From Candidatus Hydrogenedentota bacterium (lineage in GTDB: Bacteria > Hydrogenedentota > Hydrogenedentia > Hydrogenedentales > CAITNO01), in NCBI GenBank assembly GCA_903893795.1, contig CAITNO010000068.1:48413-112412 (forward strand): a DNA stretch of 64,000 bases. The letters run 5' to 3'. This document shows, piece by piece, positions 41,302 to 49,299 of the stretch. The position numbers were made by a program, and so were the translations under genes. Under the pieces are notes generated by a model. It did no database searches. It saw only the letters and a list, made by a program, of their open reading frames with translations, and was not told the DNA's origin. Positions within the stretch are counted from its first letter, which is position 1; every line of letters starts with the position of its first letter.

Positions 41302-44196
41302 ATGAGTCGAATAAAACGCAATAAGACAGCACTGTCCACCCTTCAGATCATCGCGGCGGCGGTCATTATTTTGGCCGTTCTGGTGGGCTTGGCCTTTTTC
41401 CTGGCCCAGCAAAAGCCGGAGGCCCCCCCAAAGTCCAAGGTTTCCTACCAGGCGGCGCCCACGGAAAAGCCGCGGCCCAAGAAATCGGGCAAGGACGACA
41501 ACTTCTCACCGGTCGCCGCCCCCAAGCCTGCCGCCGACAAGAAGGGTGAGGTGCAGGCCGCCATTGCCGCGCCCGACGCCGAACCGGTCGACGAAACGCC
41601 CTACCGCATCATCGGCACCGTCATCAATGCGGAGGACAAGTCCCCCATCGCCAAGGCGCGGGTGGCCGCCGTCCGCATCCCCTCCCCCGGCGAAGCCCCC
41701 CCGCCCCCGCGGCCCAAAGGGGCGCAGGATCCGAATGAGGCCGGATATGGCACCACCAAGGATGATGGCACCTATGAACTGGTGCTGACGAAGCCCGGTG
41801 CCTACAGCGTGGAATTCTCGGCCAAGGGTTTCATGAACGTCAAGAAGGTATCCGACGCGCTCAGCAAAGAGGTGCCCAGGCACGAGGTGAACGCCGAACT
41901 GAGTTCAGGCGCCACCGTTTCCGGGCGCGTAAAGGTTGCCGGTTCCATTGAAGGGGCGCCCGACCTGAAGGTCTATGTGGAGCACGGCGCCGACACCAAG
42001 ACCGACGCCGACGGAAACTATGAACTGACGGGGCTGATGCCCGGCGAGGCCGGCGTCACCGTTGAACTGCGCGGCAGTGAATTCGTGGCCGGCAAGGCCC
42101 TGCCCTACCAGAAAGTGAAGATCGGCACCGCCAAGGACCATGTGAAGAATGTGGACTTTGAGGTGGAGGCCGCGGGCATCGTATGGGGCTATGTCACCTC
42201 GGGCGACAAGCTGCCCGTGCCCGCCGCCGACGTGGTGCTCTGCACCTCCGACAGCCCCCTTTCCCAGGCGCTGAACAGCATGGTCAAGCAGGCGCCGCCA
42301 CTGTCCAACCGCACCGGTGATGACGGCTACTACGAACTGCGCGGCGTTCCGCTCAACCAGCCTTGGCGGCTTTACGCCACCTGCAAGGACAGCGCGCCCC
42401 AGTTGGCCGACCCCTTCCTGCTGACCAAGGACCAGCGCGCGGTGCGCATCGACGTGTTCCTCTTCTCCGGCAGCAACGTGATTGGCGTCGTTAAAAGCGA
42501 CAAGGGCGACCTGCTCGCCGATACCGATATCACCTGCATCCCGGCCTATTCAAAACTGCTCAGTCCCGTCGAGTCGCCGCAGGCATTCCGCAATGCGCGC
42601 AGCGACGACAAGGGCCAGTTCACCATCACCCAGTTGCCGCCCGGCGAGTACCAGTTGTTTGCCCGAAAGAAAGGCTTCAAGATTTCCGCCATGGGCTACC
42701 CGATTTATCCGGACGGCTACAGCGACATCAAGGTGGAACTGACGCTCAGTTCGGCCGACGACGGCAAGTACAGCGTATTCGGTTTCGTCAAGGATGGCAC
42801 CAATGCCGCCGTGGACGGCGCGAACATCAAGCTTACAGGCATGTCGGGCGCCAGCTTTGACGCGATTGAACGCAGCACGACTTCCGGCGGCGGCGGCAAG
42901 TTCAATTTCGACGGTGTAAACACGGGATACTACTCCCTTGAAGTCACCAAAGAGGGATATGCTCCGACCACCATTCGGCGTGTGCGCCTCAATGAGGAAA
43001 TACAGGTCGTGCTGAAGCAGACCGCCACCATCCGCGGTTTCGTCACCACGCGCGACACGGGTCGCGCTCCGGCCACCTACACCGTCGATGCTTATCCCCT
43101 GTCTTCGGGCGGCGAAGGTCGCCTGGACATGATGAGCGCCATGACCGGCGCCACCAATTCGATGACCTTCTCCAATCCCGACGGCAGCTTTGAAATGCGC
43201 GTCAACGCCGGGTCCTACCGCATCGAGGCGCGGGCGGAAGACTACACCCCCGCCCGCGTGGAGGTGGAGGTGCAGGCCGGCCAGATTACGGACAATGTCA
43301 AGCTGGTGCTGGACAACAGGGGCGGCACGATTACGGGCACCGTTGTCGCGGGCGACGGCTCCAGTGTGCAGGGCGCCCAGGTGATGCTGGTCGAGGCCAC
43401 GACCCCGGCAGAGGCCATGATGCTGCTGCCCTCGGCGCAGGGCGACAGAACGCAGCAGGTGGGTGCCGACGGCAGCTTCACCTTCCAGAACCTGCCGGCG
43501 AGCAGCTATATCGTGGTGGCCAAGCATCCCCGCTATGCCACAGGCACCAGCGAGTTGATCACCCTGACCCAGGGCGGCCACCAGGACAATATCCGCGTGC
43601 GTCTCGGCACGGGAGGCGGCCTGGAGGGCTATGTGTACCGCCAGGGCCAGGTGTCGCCGGGGGCGGTGGTCATGGTGGCCGGCAACGGCACCACCAAGAG
43701 CGCAACGACCGACCAGAGCGGCCACTACCTTGTAGACGGCCTGTCCTCGGGCACCTTCCAGGCGATGGTCACCGAAGTTTCCAGCGGCGACATCAGCAGC
43801 ATTTACGGCGCGCGCGGCCTCCAGGTGACGATCACCGAAGGCCAGACGACGCGCTGCGACTTTGGCAACCAGAGCGGTGCCAAGATTGAGGGGCAGTGCA
43901 TCCCCGGTCCGACGAGCATGCTCGGCGGCCGCGTCGTGCTGCACGCGCCGGGCGGCGGTCCCGTGCCGCTGGGGGGCATGGCCGACCTGACCCAGTTGAT
44001 GGGCCAGAGCACTGGCGTGAGCCCCATGGGCAACTTCACGCTCGAAGACGTGCCCCAGGGCGACTGGCAGTTGGACGTGTTCTACTTTGAAATGGGCGGG
44101 GCAAACCCGCTGCAGGTGCGCTATGTGCACACCGAACTGGTGACGGTGGCGGAATCGCAGGTGATTCCACTGACCCTGAACATCACAAACTTCTAA
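41302..44196 (+). CDS. Membrane-anchored protein with about nine CarboxypepD_reg-like repeats
   Basis: The product has 964 residues. GAGGA lies 4 bases before the ATG at 41302. Residues about 14-35 (IIAAAVIILAVLVGLAFFLA) anchor it, followed by a Pro/Lys-rich stalk. From about residue 100 on, around nine beta-sandwich units follow, each built as GxVxxxxxxPVxGAxV ... DxxGxFxxxxLPPGxYxLxxxxxGF, for example YRIIGTVINAEDKSPIAKAR, YSVFGFVKDGTNAAVDGANI and GGTITGTVVAGDGSSVQGAQ. These carboxypeptidase-regulatory-like domains are usually structural or ligand-binding. There is no catalytic domain. It lies 10 bases before the ABC genes, so it is likely a periplasmic part or cargo of that export system. 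Confidence 0.85.
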   Translation: MSRIKRNKTALSTLQIIAAAVIILAVLVGLAFFLAQQKPEAPPKSKVSYQAAPTEKPRPKKSGKDDNFSPVAAPKPAADKKGEVQAAIAAPDAEPVDETPYRIIGTVINAEDKSPIAKARVAAVRIPSPGEAPPPPRPKGAQDPNEAGYGTTKDDGTYELVLTKPGAYSVEFSAKGFMNVKKVSDALSKEVPRHEVNAELSSGATVSGRVKVAGSIEGAPDLKVYVEHGADTKTDADGNYELTGLMPGEAGVTVELRGSEFVAGKALPYQKVKIGTAKDHVKNVDFEVEAAGIVWGYVTSGDKLPVPAADVVLCTSDSPLSQALNSMVKQAPPLSNRTGDDGYYELRGVPLNQPWRLYATCKDSAPQLADPFLLTKDQRAVRIDVFLFSGSNVIGVVKSDKGDLLADTDITCIPAYSKLLSPVESPQAFRNARSDDKGQFTITQLPPGEYQLFARKKGFKISAMGYPIYPDGYSDIKVELTLSSADDGKYSVFGFVKDGTNAAVDGANIKLTGMSGASFDAIERSTTSGGGGKFNFDGVNTGYYSLEVTKEGYAPTTIRRVRLNEEIQVVLKQTATIRGFVTTRDTGRAPATYTVDAYPLSSGGEGRLDMMSAMTGATNSMTFSNPDGSFEMRVNAGSYRIEARAEDYTPARVEVEVQAGQITDNVKLVLDNRGGTITGTVVAGDGSSVQGAQVMLVEATTPAEAMMLLPSAQGDRTQQVGADGSFTFQNLPASSYIVVAKHPRYATGTSELITLTQGGHQDNIRVRLGTGGGLEGYVYRQGQVSPGAVVMVAGNGTTKSATTDQSGHYLVDGLSSGTFQAMVTEVSSGDISSIYGARGLQVTITEGQTTRCDFGNQSGAKIEGQCIPGPTSMLGGRVVLHAPGGGPVPLGGMADLTQLMGQSTGVSPMGNFTLEDVPQGDWQLDVFYFEMGGANPLQVRYVHTELVTVAESQVIPLTLNITNF

Positions 44197-44206
44197 CGAG
44201 GCGGCA

Positions 44207-45124
44207 ATGGCCCTGATTGAACTTGAAGATCTGGTGGTAAGCTACGGCGGACTGCGCGCGCTGAACGGCATCTCCTGCTCCCTTTCCGAGGGGGCGGTGG
44301 GGTTGCTCGGTCCCAATGGTGCGGGTAAGAGCACCATCATCAAGACGCTGCTCGGATTCATCCGGCCCGAATCGGGCCACGTGCGCGTCATGGGTCTGGC
44401 CCTGCCGGACAACGCGCTCCAGGTGCGCCAGCGCATGGGCTACATGCCCGAGCGTGAGGCGTCGAGCCCCAAGATTAGCGCCGTGTCCTTCCTGACCTAC
44501 TGCGGGCGCCTTTTCGGCATGTCCCGCGTGGATGCCATGGAACGCACGCACGAGGTGTTGAACTACGTGGGGCTGGGCGAGGCGCGCTACCGGAACATGG
44601 AGACCTACTCCACCGGCATGCTGCAGCGCGTCAAGCTCGCCCAGGCGCTGGTGCATGATCCCAAACTGCTATTCTTGGACGAGCCGACAAACGGCCTCGA
44701 CCCGGACGGGCGCATCGAGATGCTCGAACTGGTCCGAGAGGTCGCCTCGCGGCGCGGTGTGACGGTCATTCTCTCCTCGCACCTGCTGCCCGACGTGCAG
44801 CACGTGTGCGAGCGTGTGGTGATGATCAACCGCGGCAAGGTGATTCGGGACGGACAACTGAACGACCTGATGGCGCCGCAGGACCACCGTTTTGAGATGC
44901 GCCTGCGCGACCGCGAGCAGGAATTCCTGGCGGCGTTGGAGGTGCGCGGCGTGACCTGGTTGAAGGTTCAGCCTTCCGGCAATCTTCAGGTGACCCTGCC
45001 CGAGGGCATGGACACGGGCGATCTATTTGAAGTCGCGAGGTCGGCGGGGACGCAGGTGCGCCACTTCCGCCCGTCGCGGCAGTCCCTGGAAGAGGCCTTT
45101 ATCGAAGCGATCGGGGAGAACTGA
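44207..45124 (+). CDS. ABC transporter ATP-binding protein (first pair)
   Basis: The product has 305 residues. Walker A is GPNGAGKST, the signature YSTGMLQRVKLAQ, Walker B LLFLDEPTNGLDPDGR and the switch His is in LSSHLLPDVQ. A C-terminal domain (FEMRLRDREQEFLAALEVRG) is typical of ABC-2 exporters. It is followed after 3 bases by its permease gene. Confidence 0.93.
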   Translation: MALIELEDLVVSYGGLRALNGISCSLSEGAVGLLGPNGAGKSTIIKTLLGFIRPESGHVRVMGLALPDNALQVRQRMGYMPEREASSPKISAVSFLTYCGRLFGMSRVDAMERTHEVLNYVGLGEARYRNMETYSTGMLQRVKLAQALVHDPKLLFLDEPTNGLDPDGRIEMLELVREVASRRGVTVILSSHLLPDVQHVCERVVMINRGKVIRDGQLNDLMAPQDHRFEMRLRDREQEFLAALEVRGVTWLKVQPSGNLQVTLPEGMDTGDLFEVARSAGTQVRHFRPSRQSLEEAFIEAIGEN

Positions 45125-45127
45125 TCT

Positions 45128-46003
45128 GTGCCTGTTTATGAGCAAACATACCGAAACTACGAGGGCGGTCTGCGCCACCAGTTCCGATGGTGGATCGTGG
45201 TGGAACAGGAATTTCGCGTCCTGTCGCGTTCGCGCATCTTCAAATTCCTGGTGCTGCTGGCCGGCCTCCACGTGATCTTCCGTGTTCTGCAGGTGGTGGG
45301 CTACGACGTGATCGTGCAGGATCCCAACCACCCGATGGCGCCCCTGCTGAAGCAGGTGGAGGTCATCGTGGTCAACGGGCGGATGTTCTTCGACTTCGTC
45401 CGGTTGCAAACGCCGCTCATGTTCATCACGCTGCTGTATGCGGGGTCGGGCATGATCTGCAACGACATCCGAAACAATTTGATGGAGATTTACTTTTCCA
45501 AGCCCCTGCGCTGGTATGACTATGTGCTCGGCAAGGTGCTGGCCCTGACGCTCCTCGGCCTGAGCCTCACGATTCTCCCCGTCTTTCTGGTGCTGCTTCA
45601 GCACAACCTGCTGCTCCCCAGCGCGCAGACCGTGAGCGACACCCTCTTCTGGGGCGGCGCGGCCATGGGCTACTCGCTGGCGGTGGTACTCCCCACCGCA
45701 CTGTGCATCCTGGCCTGTTCGGCCGTCATGCCGGGCCAGAACTACGCGGCCATCACGGTGTTCATGCTGCTTATCGCGAATTCGACCATGGCCGGCCTGC
45801 TGGCCGGCGCCCTGCGGGACAGAAACTATCTGGTGCTCTCGTTCCCCCTGGCGCTCGACCGGCTCGGGCAGGAACTGTTCCAGGAAACGCGCCTGCTCTT
45901 TGAGCTGCGCTGGGAATGGCCGGCACTGCTGGTCGGGTCGACCTGTCTGCTTGCGCTGGTTATCATCATGTGGCGTGCGCGCCGGGCGGAGGTGGCGGCA
46001 TGA
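45128..46003 (+). CDS. ABC-2-type transporter permease (first pair)
   Basis: The product has 291 residues with six likely membrane helices. The start is GTG at 45128. NDIRNNLMEIYFSKPLRWYD after the second helix is the NosY/ABC-2 motif. The first helix (KFLVLLAGLHVIFRVLQVVG) is followed by a periplasmic loop of about 30 residues. It overlaps the next ATPase gene by 4 bases (ATGA). Confidence 0.88.
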   Translation: MPVYEQTYRNYEGGLRHQFRWWIVVEQEFRVLSRSRIFKFLVLLAGLHVIFRVLQVVGYDVIVQDPNHPMAPLLKQVEVIVVNGRMFFDFVRLQTPLMFITLLYAGSGMICNDIRNNLMEIYFSKPLRWYDYVLGKVLALTLLGLSLTILPVFLVLLQHNLLLPSAQTVSDTLFWGGAAMGYSLAVVLPTALCILACSAVMPGQNYAAITVFMLLIANSTMAGLLAGALRDRNYLVLSFPLALDRLGQELFQETRLLFELRWEWPALLVGSTCLLALVIIMWRARRAEVAA

Positions 46004-46917
46004 GCGCGATTATCGAGGCACACTCCCTTTCCAAGTGGTTTGGCGAGGTGATGGCCATCAACAATCTGGACCTGGTGATAGAGCCGGGTGTGACCGGCCT
46101 GCTCGGGCCGAACGGCGCGGGCAAGAGCACCTTCATCAAGCTGGCGCTGGGCCTGCACGGTCCGAGCCGGGGCGAAGTGCGCGTGCTGGGCCAGCCTCCC
46201 CGCAACAACATGGGGGTGCTCCGCCGCATCGGCTACTGTCCTGAGATTGACAACTTCTACGACAACACCACGGGCTTCGAATTCGTCTACTGGCTTAACC
46301 GCTACTGGGGTATGGGCGCCCGGGCGGCGGCCGTGAAGGCGGAGGAGGCCTGCGAGATGGTCCGCATGACCGGGCGCATGCACGACCCCATCGAGGAGTA
46401 CAGCAAGGGCATGCGCCAGCGCATCAAGATAGCCCAGGCCCTTGCGGCGCACCCGGAACTGCTCTTCCTCGACGAGCCCATGAACGGCCTCGATCCCCAG
46501 GGCCGCGACGAGATGTATTCGCTGATCCAGCAGCTTGGCGATGCCGGGCTTTCGGTCATCGTGAGCAGCCACATTCTCTACGAAATTGAGCGGATCACCG
46601 ACAGCGTCGTGCTGCTGTACAACGGTGCCCTCATCGCCCAGGGCCGTGTGCGCGACATACGCGAACTCATTGACCGCCATCCGCACACCATCCGGATTGA
46701 GAGCCCCGACCCGCGCCCGCTGGCCCGCGAGTTTGCCGGCGACCCGGGCATCATGATTGTCGAAATTGAGCGCGACGCGGTCATCGTGCGCACGCAGGAC
46801 CCGAACGGCTGCTACCAGAAGCTGAACGACCTGATGCTGGAGGGGCGGTTGCCCATCGTCTCGATGGAATGCTCCGACGACAGCCTTCAGGCCGTGTTCG
46901 ACTATCTGACGAAATAA
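46000..46917 (+). CDS. ABC transporter ATP-binding protein (second pair)
   Basis: The product has 305 residues from the ATG at 46000 (ATGA overlap with the previous gene); the upstream extension reads through that gene. Walker A is GPNGAGKST, the signature YSKGMRQRIKIAQ, Walker B LLFLDEPMNGLDPQGR, and the switch His is in VSSHILYEIE. It is close to, but clearly different from, the ATPase at 44207, which suggests two transporters or one heteromeric complex. Confidence 0.93.
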   Translation: MSAIIEAHSLSKWFGEVMAINNLDLVIEPGVTGLLGPNGAGKSTFIKLALGLHGPSRGEVRVLGQPPRNNMGVLRRIGYCPEIDNFYDNTTGFEFVYWLNRYWGMGARAAAVKAEEACEMVRMTGRMHDPIEEYSKGMRQRIKIAQALAAHPELLFLDEPMNGLDPQGRDEMYSLIQQLGDAGLSVIVSSHILYEIERITDSVVLLYNGALIAQGRVRDIRELIDRHPHTIRIESPDPRPLAREFAGDPGIMIVEIERDAVIVRTQDPNGCYQKLNDLMLEGRLPIVSMECSDDSLQAVFDYLTK

Positions 46918-46932
46918 GGGAAACCGGAAGAC

Positions 46933-47814
46933 ATGAACCACGATGAAACCTCGGCATTGCTGCTGCGCCCCGAGGCGCGCCCGAAACGGGCGGGCTATGT
47001 CAATGCCGTGATGGGCAGCGCCGCGCACGCGGTGACGATGATCATGCGCCGCAAGCGCTTCGCCATGGCGGCCATCATCGCCTTCATGCCTGTGCTGATC
47101 CCGCTGGCGCTGGCCTTCCTGTCCAAGGCGGCTTTTGCCGATGAGGGCAATGTGATTTTCGTGCGCCTTTGCGAGCAGTTGCACATGCCCGTGCTCGCGC
47201 CGCTGCTGGCCCTGTTCTTTGCCAGCATGCTCGTGGCCGAGGACATCGAAACACAGACGATTCCCTATGTGCTTACCCGCCCCCTCCCCCGCTCCGCCTG
47301 GGTGCTGGGACGCTTTCTGGCCTATCTCCTCGTGGCCACGACCATCTTGGGCCTGTCCATCACCATGACCTTTGCCGCCTCGGCCACGCTTTCCAAGCTC
47401 AGCCTGACCAACACAAACGACTTGCTGCTGCTGGGCCACTATATTCTGGTGGCGCTCGCCGCGCTGACGGCCTACGGCGCCTTGGCGGTGTTTCTTGGGG
47501 TCTTCACCAAGCGGCCCATCGTGTACGGCGTGCTGCTGCTTTACGGTTGGCAAAAAATCGCCATGATCATTCCCGGAGTGGTCGATTTTCTGACGATAAG
47601 CAAATACGTTGAGGCGCTGTACCCCGTGCTGGCCACGCAGCGCAATGTGGTCGAGGTCCAGACTGCGCTGGGCACCTTCCAGAAACAGATCTTTGCCGTC
47701 AGCGCCACCCGGGCCGTGGTCATGATTCTTCTGGTGACCGCGGTCTTTCTGGTGTCCAGCATTGTCGCCGTGCGCCGCCGTGAATACGGCACGGGACGGG
47801 CGGCGGGGAGCTGA
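46933..47814 (+). CDS. ABC-2-type transporter permease (second pair)
   Basis: The product has 293 residues. After a cytoplasmic N-terminus, six membrane helices follow (AMAAIIAFMPVLIPLALAFL and others). AEDIETQTIPYVLTRPLPRS is the NosY/ABC-2 motif. GGGAAACCGG lies just before the start at 46933. It is paired with the ATPase at 46000. Confidence 0.88.
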   Translation: MNHDETSALLLRPEARPKRAGYVNAVMGSAAHAVTMIMRRKRFAMAAIIAFMPVLIPLALAFLSKAAFADEGNVIFVRLCEQLHMPVLAPLLALFFASMLVAEDIETQTIPYVLTRPLPRSAWVLGRFLAYLLVATTILGLSITMTFAASATLSKLSLTNTNDLLLLGHYILVALAALTAYGALAVFLGVFTKRPIVYGVLLLYGWQKIAMIIPGVVDFLTISKYVEALYPVLATQRNVVEVQTALGTFQKQIFAVSATRAVVMILLVTAVFLVSSIVAVRRREYGTGRAAGS

Positions 47815-47817
47815 TTC

Positions 47818-49251
47818 ATGGCCAGCCGCGCAAGGCGTGACATTCGGCGCAACCTGCTGTTCATCCTGCTCGCCCTGCTGGCGCTGTCCGGGCTCATTGC
47901 CTTTGTTGGCATCGTTCAGGGCGGACCCGCGCCCGTGCTGCTCTCGGAAGAACGGGCCAAGTTTCTCGAACGCCGCGCCGACAAGGCGGGCAACGGTATT
48001 GCGGAGCTGCTCGACGCCTGCAAAGCGCTTGAAGGGTTGGGTCCCGTGCCGCTGTGCGCCGACCTGCTGAGATCGGGCAAGCTCAATCCTCTGCGCCCCG
48101 TGACTTCCCAAAATCCGTTGGAAACCTCCGCCTCGCTGGGGCAGTACCTGGGTGCAAACTCCTTCTGCCCCAATGACGACCCGAACTTCAAGGAATACAT
48201 CGAAAAGACGGAGCTTGTACTGCCCGCCGTCCAGGCGGCCCTGGCCAAGCCCTTTATCTTTCGAAGCAGCCTGTCCATCGTGGAGGACGGCAATGCCCCC
48301 GACCCGCTGGCGCCCCTGAACAAACTCATCCGCCATCTGTGCGCCTATGCCCGGTACGAGAGCATCGTGGCGGGCGACACCGCCAAGAGCCTGGCGGTAC
48401 TGCAGAGCGCCGAAGCGGTTTGCCGAAAACTGGAGGAATCAGGGTCCTTTGATCTGCGTGTCGGCCATCCGGATCGTCCTGCCGGACGGCAGGGTTTCTT
48501 CAAGTTCGGCCTGAGCGCGAGCGCCGACGCTCCCTGGACGGCCATCCCGGTCCTCGCCAAGTATGCCGTGGACCGCAAGGAATCTCTTGATGCCCTGCTG
48601 GAAATGACGCGGTCCGTGCTGGAGAACACCCCGGACCGGTCTTCGCTGTTCTCGGCCTACTGCATGATGCTGGACGATTTGATGGACGGTGCCGAACTGC
48701 CCCCGGACATGGACATGGGCCACCGCATTATCATGGCTGTGGTGAACCGGACCGTGCGCCATGATTCGCGCATTCTGGTGGAGCAGGAAACGGCCATCCG
48801 CGAGGCGATGGGCGGACCGCTCGGCGATTTGCCTGAGAAAATTCGCAAGGTCGCCGGGGACGGAGGCATGTTCGGACCCAGGTTCATGCCCCTTCAGATG
48901 GCGCTCACCAATGTCAGGGCCTCGTTCGAAGGACGCCGAATTACGGCCGCGCTCGCCGTGCGCGTGGAGGCATTCCGAAAGGAACACGGGGTCTATCCCG
49001 AAAAACTGGATGAACTGGTCCCTCAGTACCTCTCCAGCATTCCCGCCAGTCCCTCCACCGGAAAGCCCCTGGTCTACGAAAAGTCCAACGAGGGTTATGT
49101 GATTTCCGAAATCCGCACGGTGAACCCGCCCGACAGGTACGGCATGTTCTATCGCAGCGATGACTTCTCCCTCGACATGCGCGTCCTTCCGCCCCCGACG
49201 GTCACTGTGGGTTCATCCCTCGCCCTGCCGCCCACGCCCGCGGCCCATTGA
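47818..49251 (+). CDS. Membrane-anchored protein of unknown function
   Basis: The product has 477 residues and starts 3 bases after the permease stop, so it is in the ABC operon. Residues about 12-32 (LLFILLALLALSGLIAFVGI) form an N-terminal anchor. The large outer part is alpha-helical. Near the C-terminus, ITAALAVRVEAFRKEHGVYP is followed by EKLDELVPQYLSSIPASPST and GKPLVYEKSNEGYVISE, a block that I associate with uncharacterised planctomycete-type proteins. It ends in a Pro/Thr/Val-rich tail. It may be an accessory part of the two exporters. Confidence 0.75.
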   Translation: MASRARRDIRRNLLFILLALLALSGLIAFVGIVQGGPAPVLLSEERAKFLERRADKAGNGIAELLDACKALEGLGPVPLCADLLRSGKLNPLRPVTSQNPLETSASLGQYLGANSFCPNDDPNFKEYIEKTELVLPAVQAALAKPFIFRSSLSIVEDGNAPDPLAPLNKLIRHLCAYARYESIVAGDTAKSLAVLQSAEAVCRKLEESGSFDLRVGHPDRPAGRQGFFKFGLSASADAPWTAIPVLAKYAVDRKESLDALLEMTRSVLENTPDRSSLFSAYCMMLDDLMDGAELPPDMDMGHRIIMAVVNRTVRHDSRILVEQETAIREAMGGPLGDLPEKIRKVAGDGGMFGPRFMPLQMALTNVRASFEGRRITAALAVRVEAFRKEHGVYPEKLDELVPQYLSSIPASPSTGKPLVYEKSNEGYVISEIRTVNPPDRYGMFYRSDDFSLDMRVLPPPTVTVGSSLALPPTPAAH

Positions 49252-49299
49252 TCCCTCCCCTGCTCCATCGTTTTTTCACTGTCCATTGTCAATTGTCCT

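Noticed and set aside
45826..48336. An 836-codon open frame on the minus strand across the second ABC pair.
   Set aside because: It is antisense to well-supported ABC genes and rich in His, Gln, Arg and Gly, as expected from reading GC-biased codons backwards. No ribosome site or domain is visible. The same applies to the long antisense frames at 306-1487, 26181-28193, 42550-44130 and 61803-63683.
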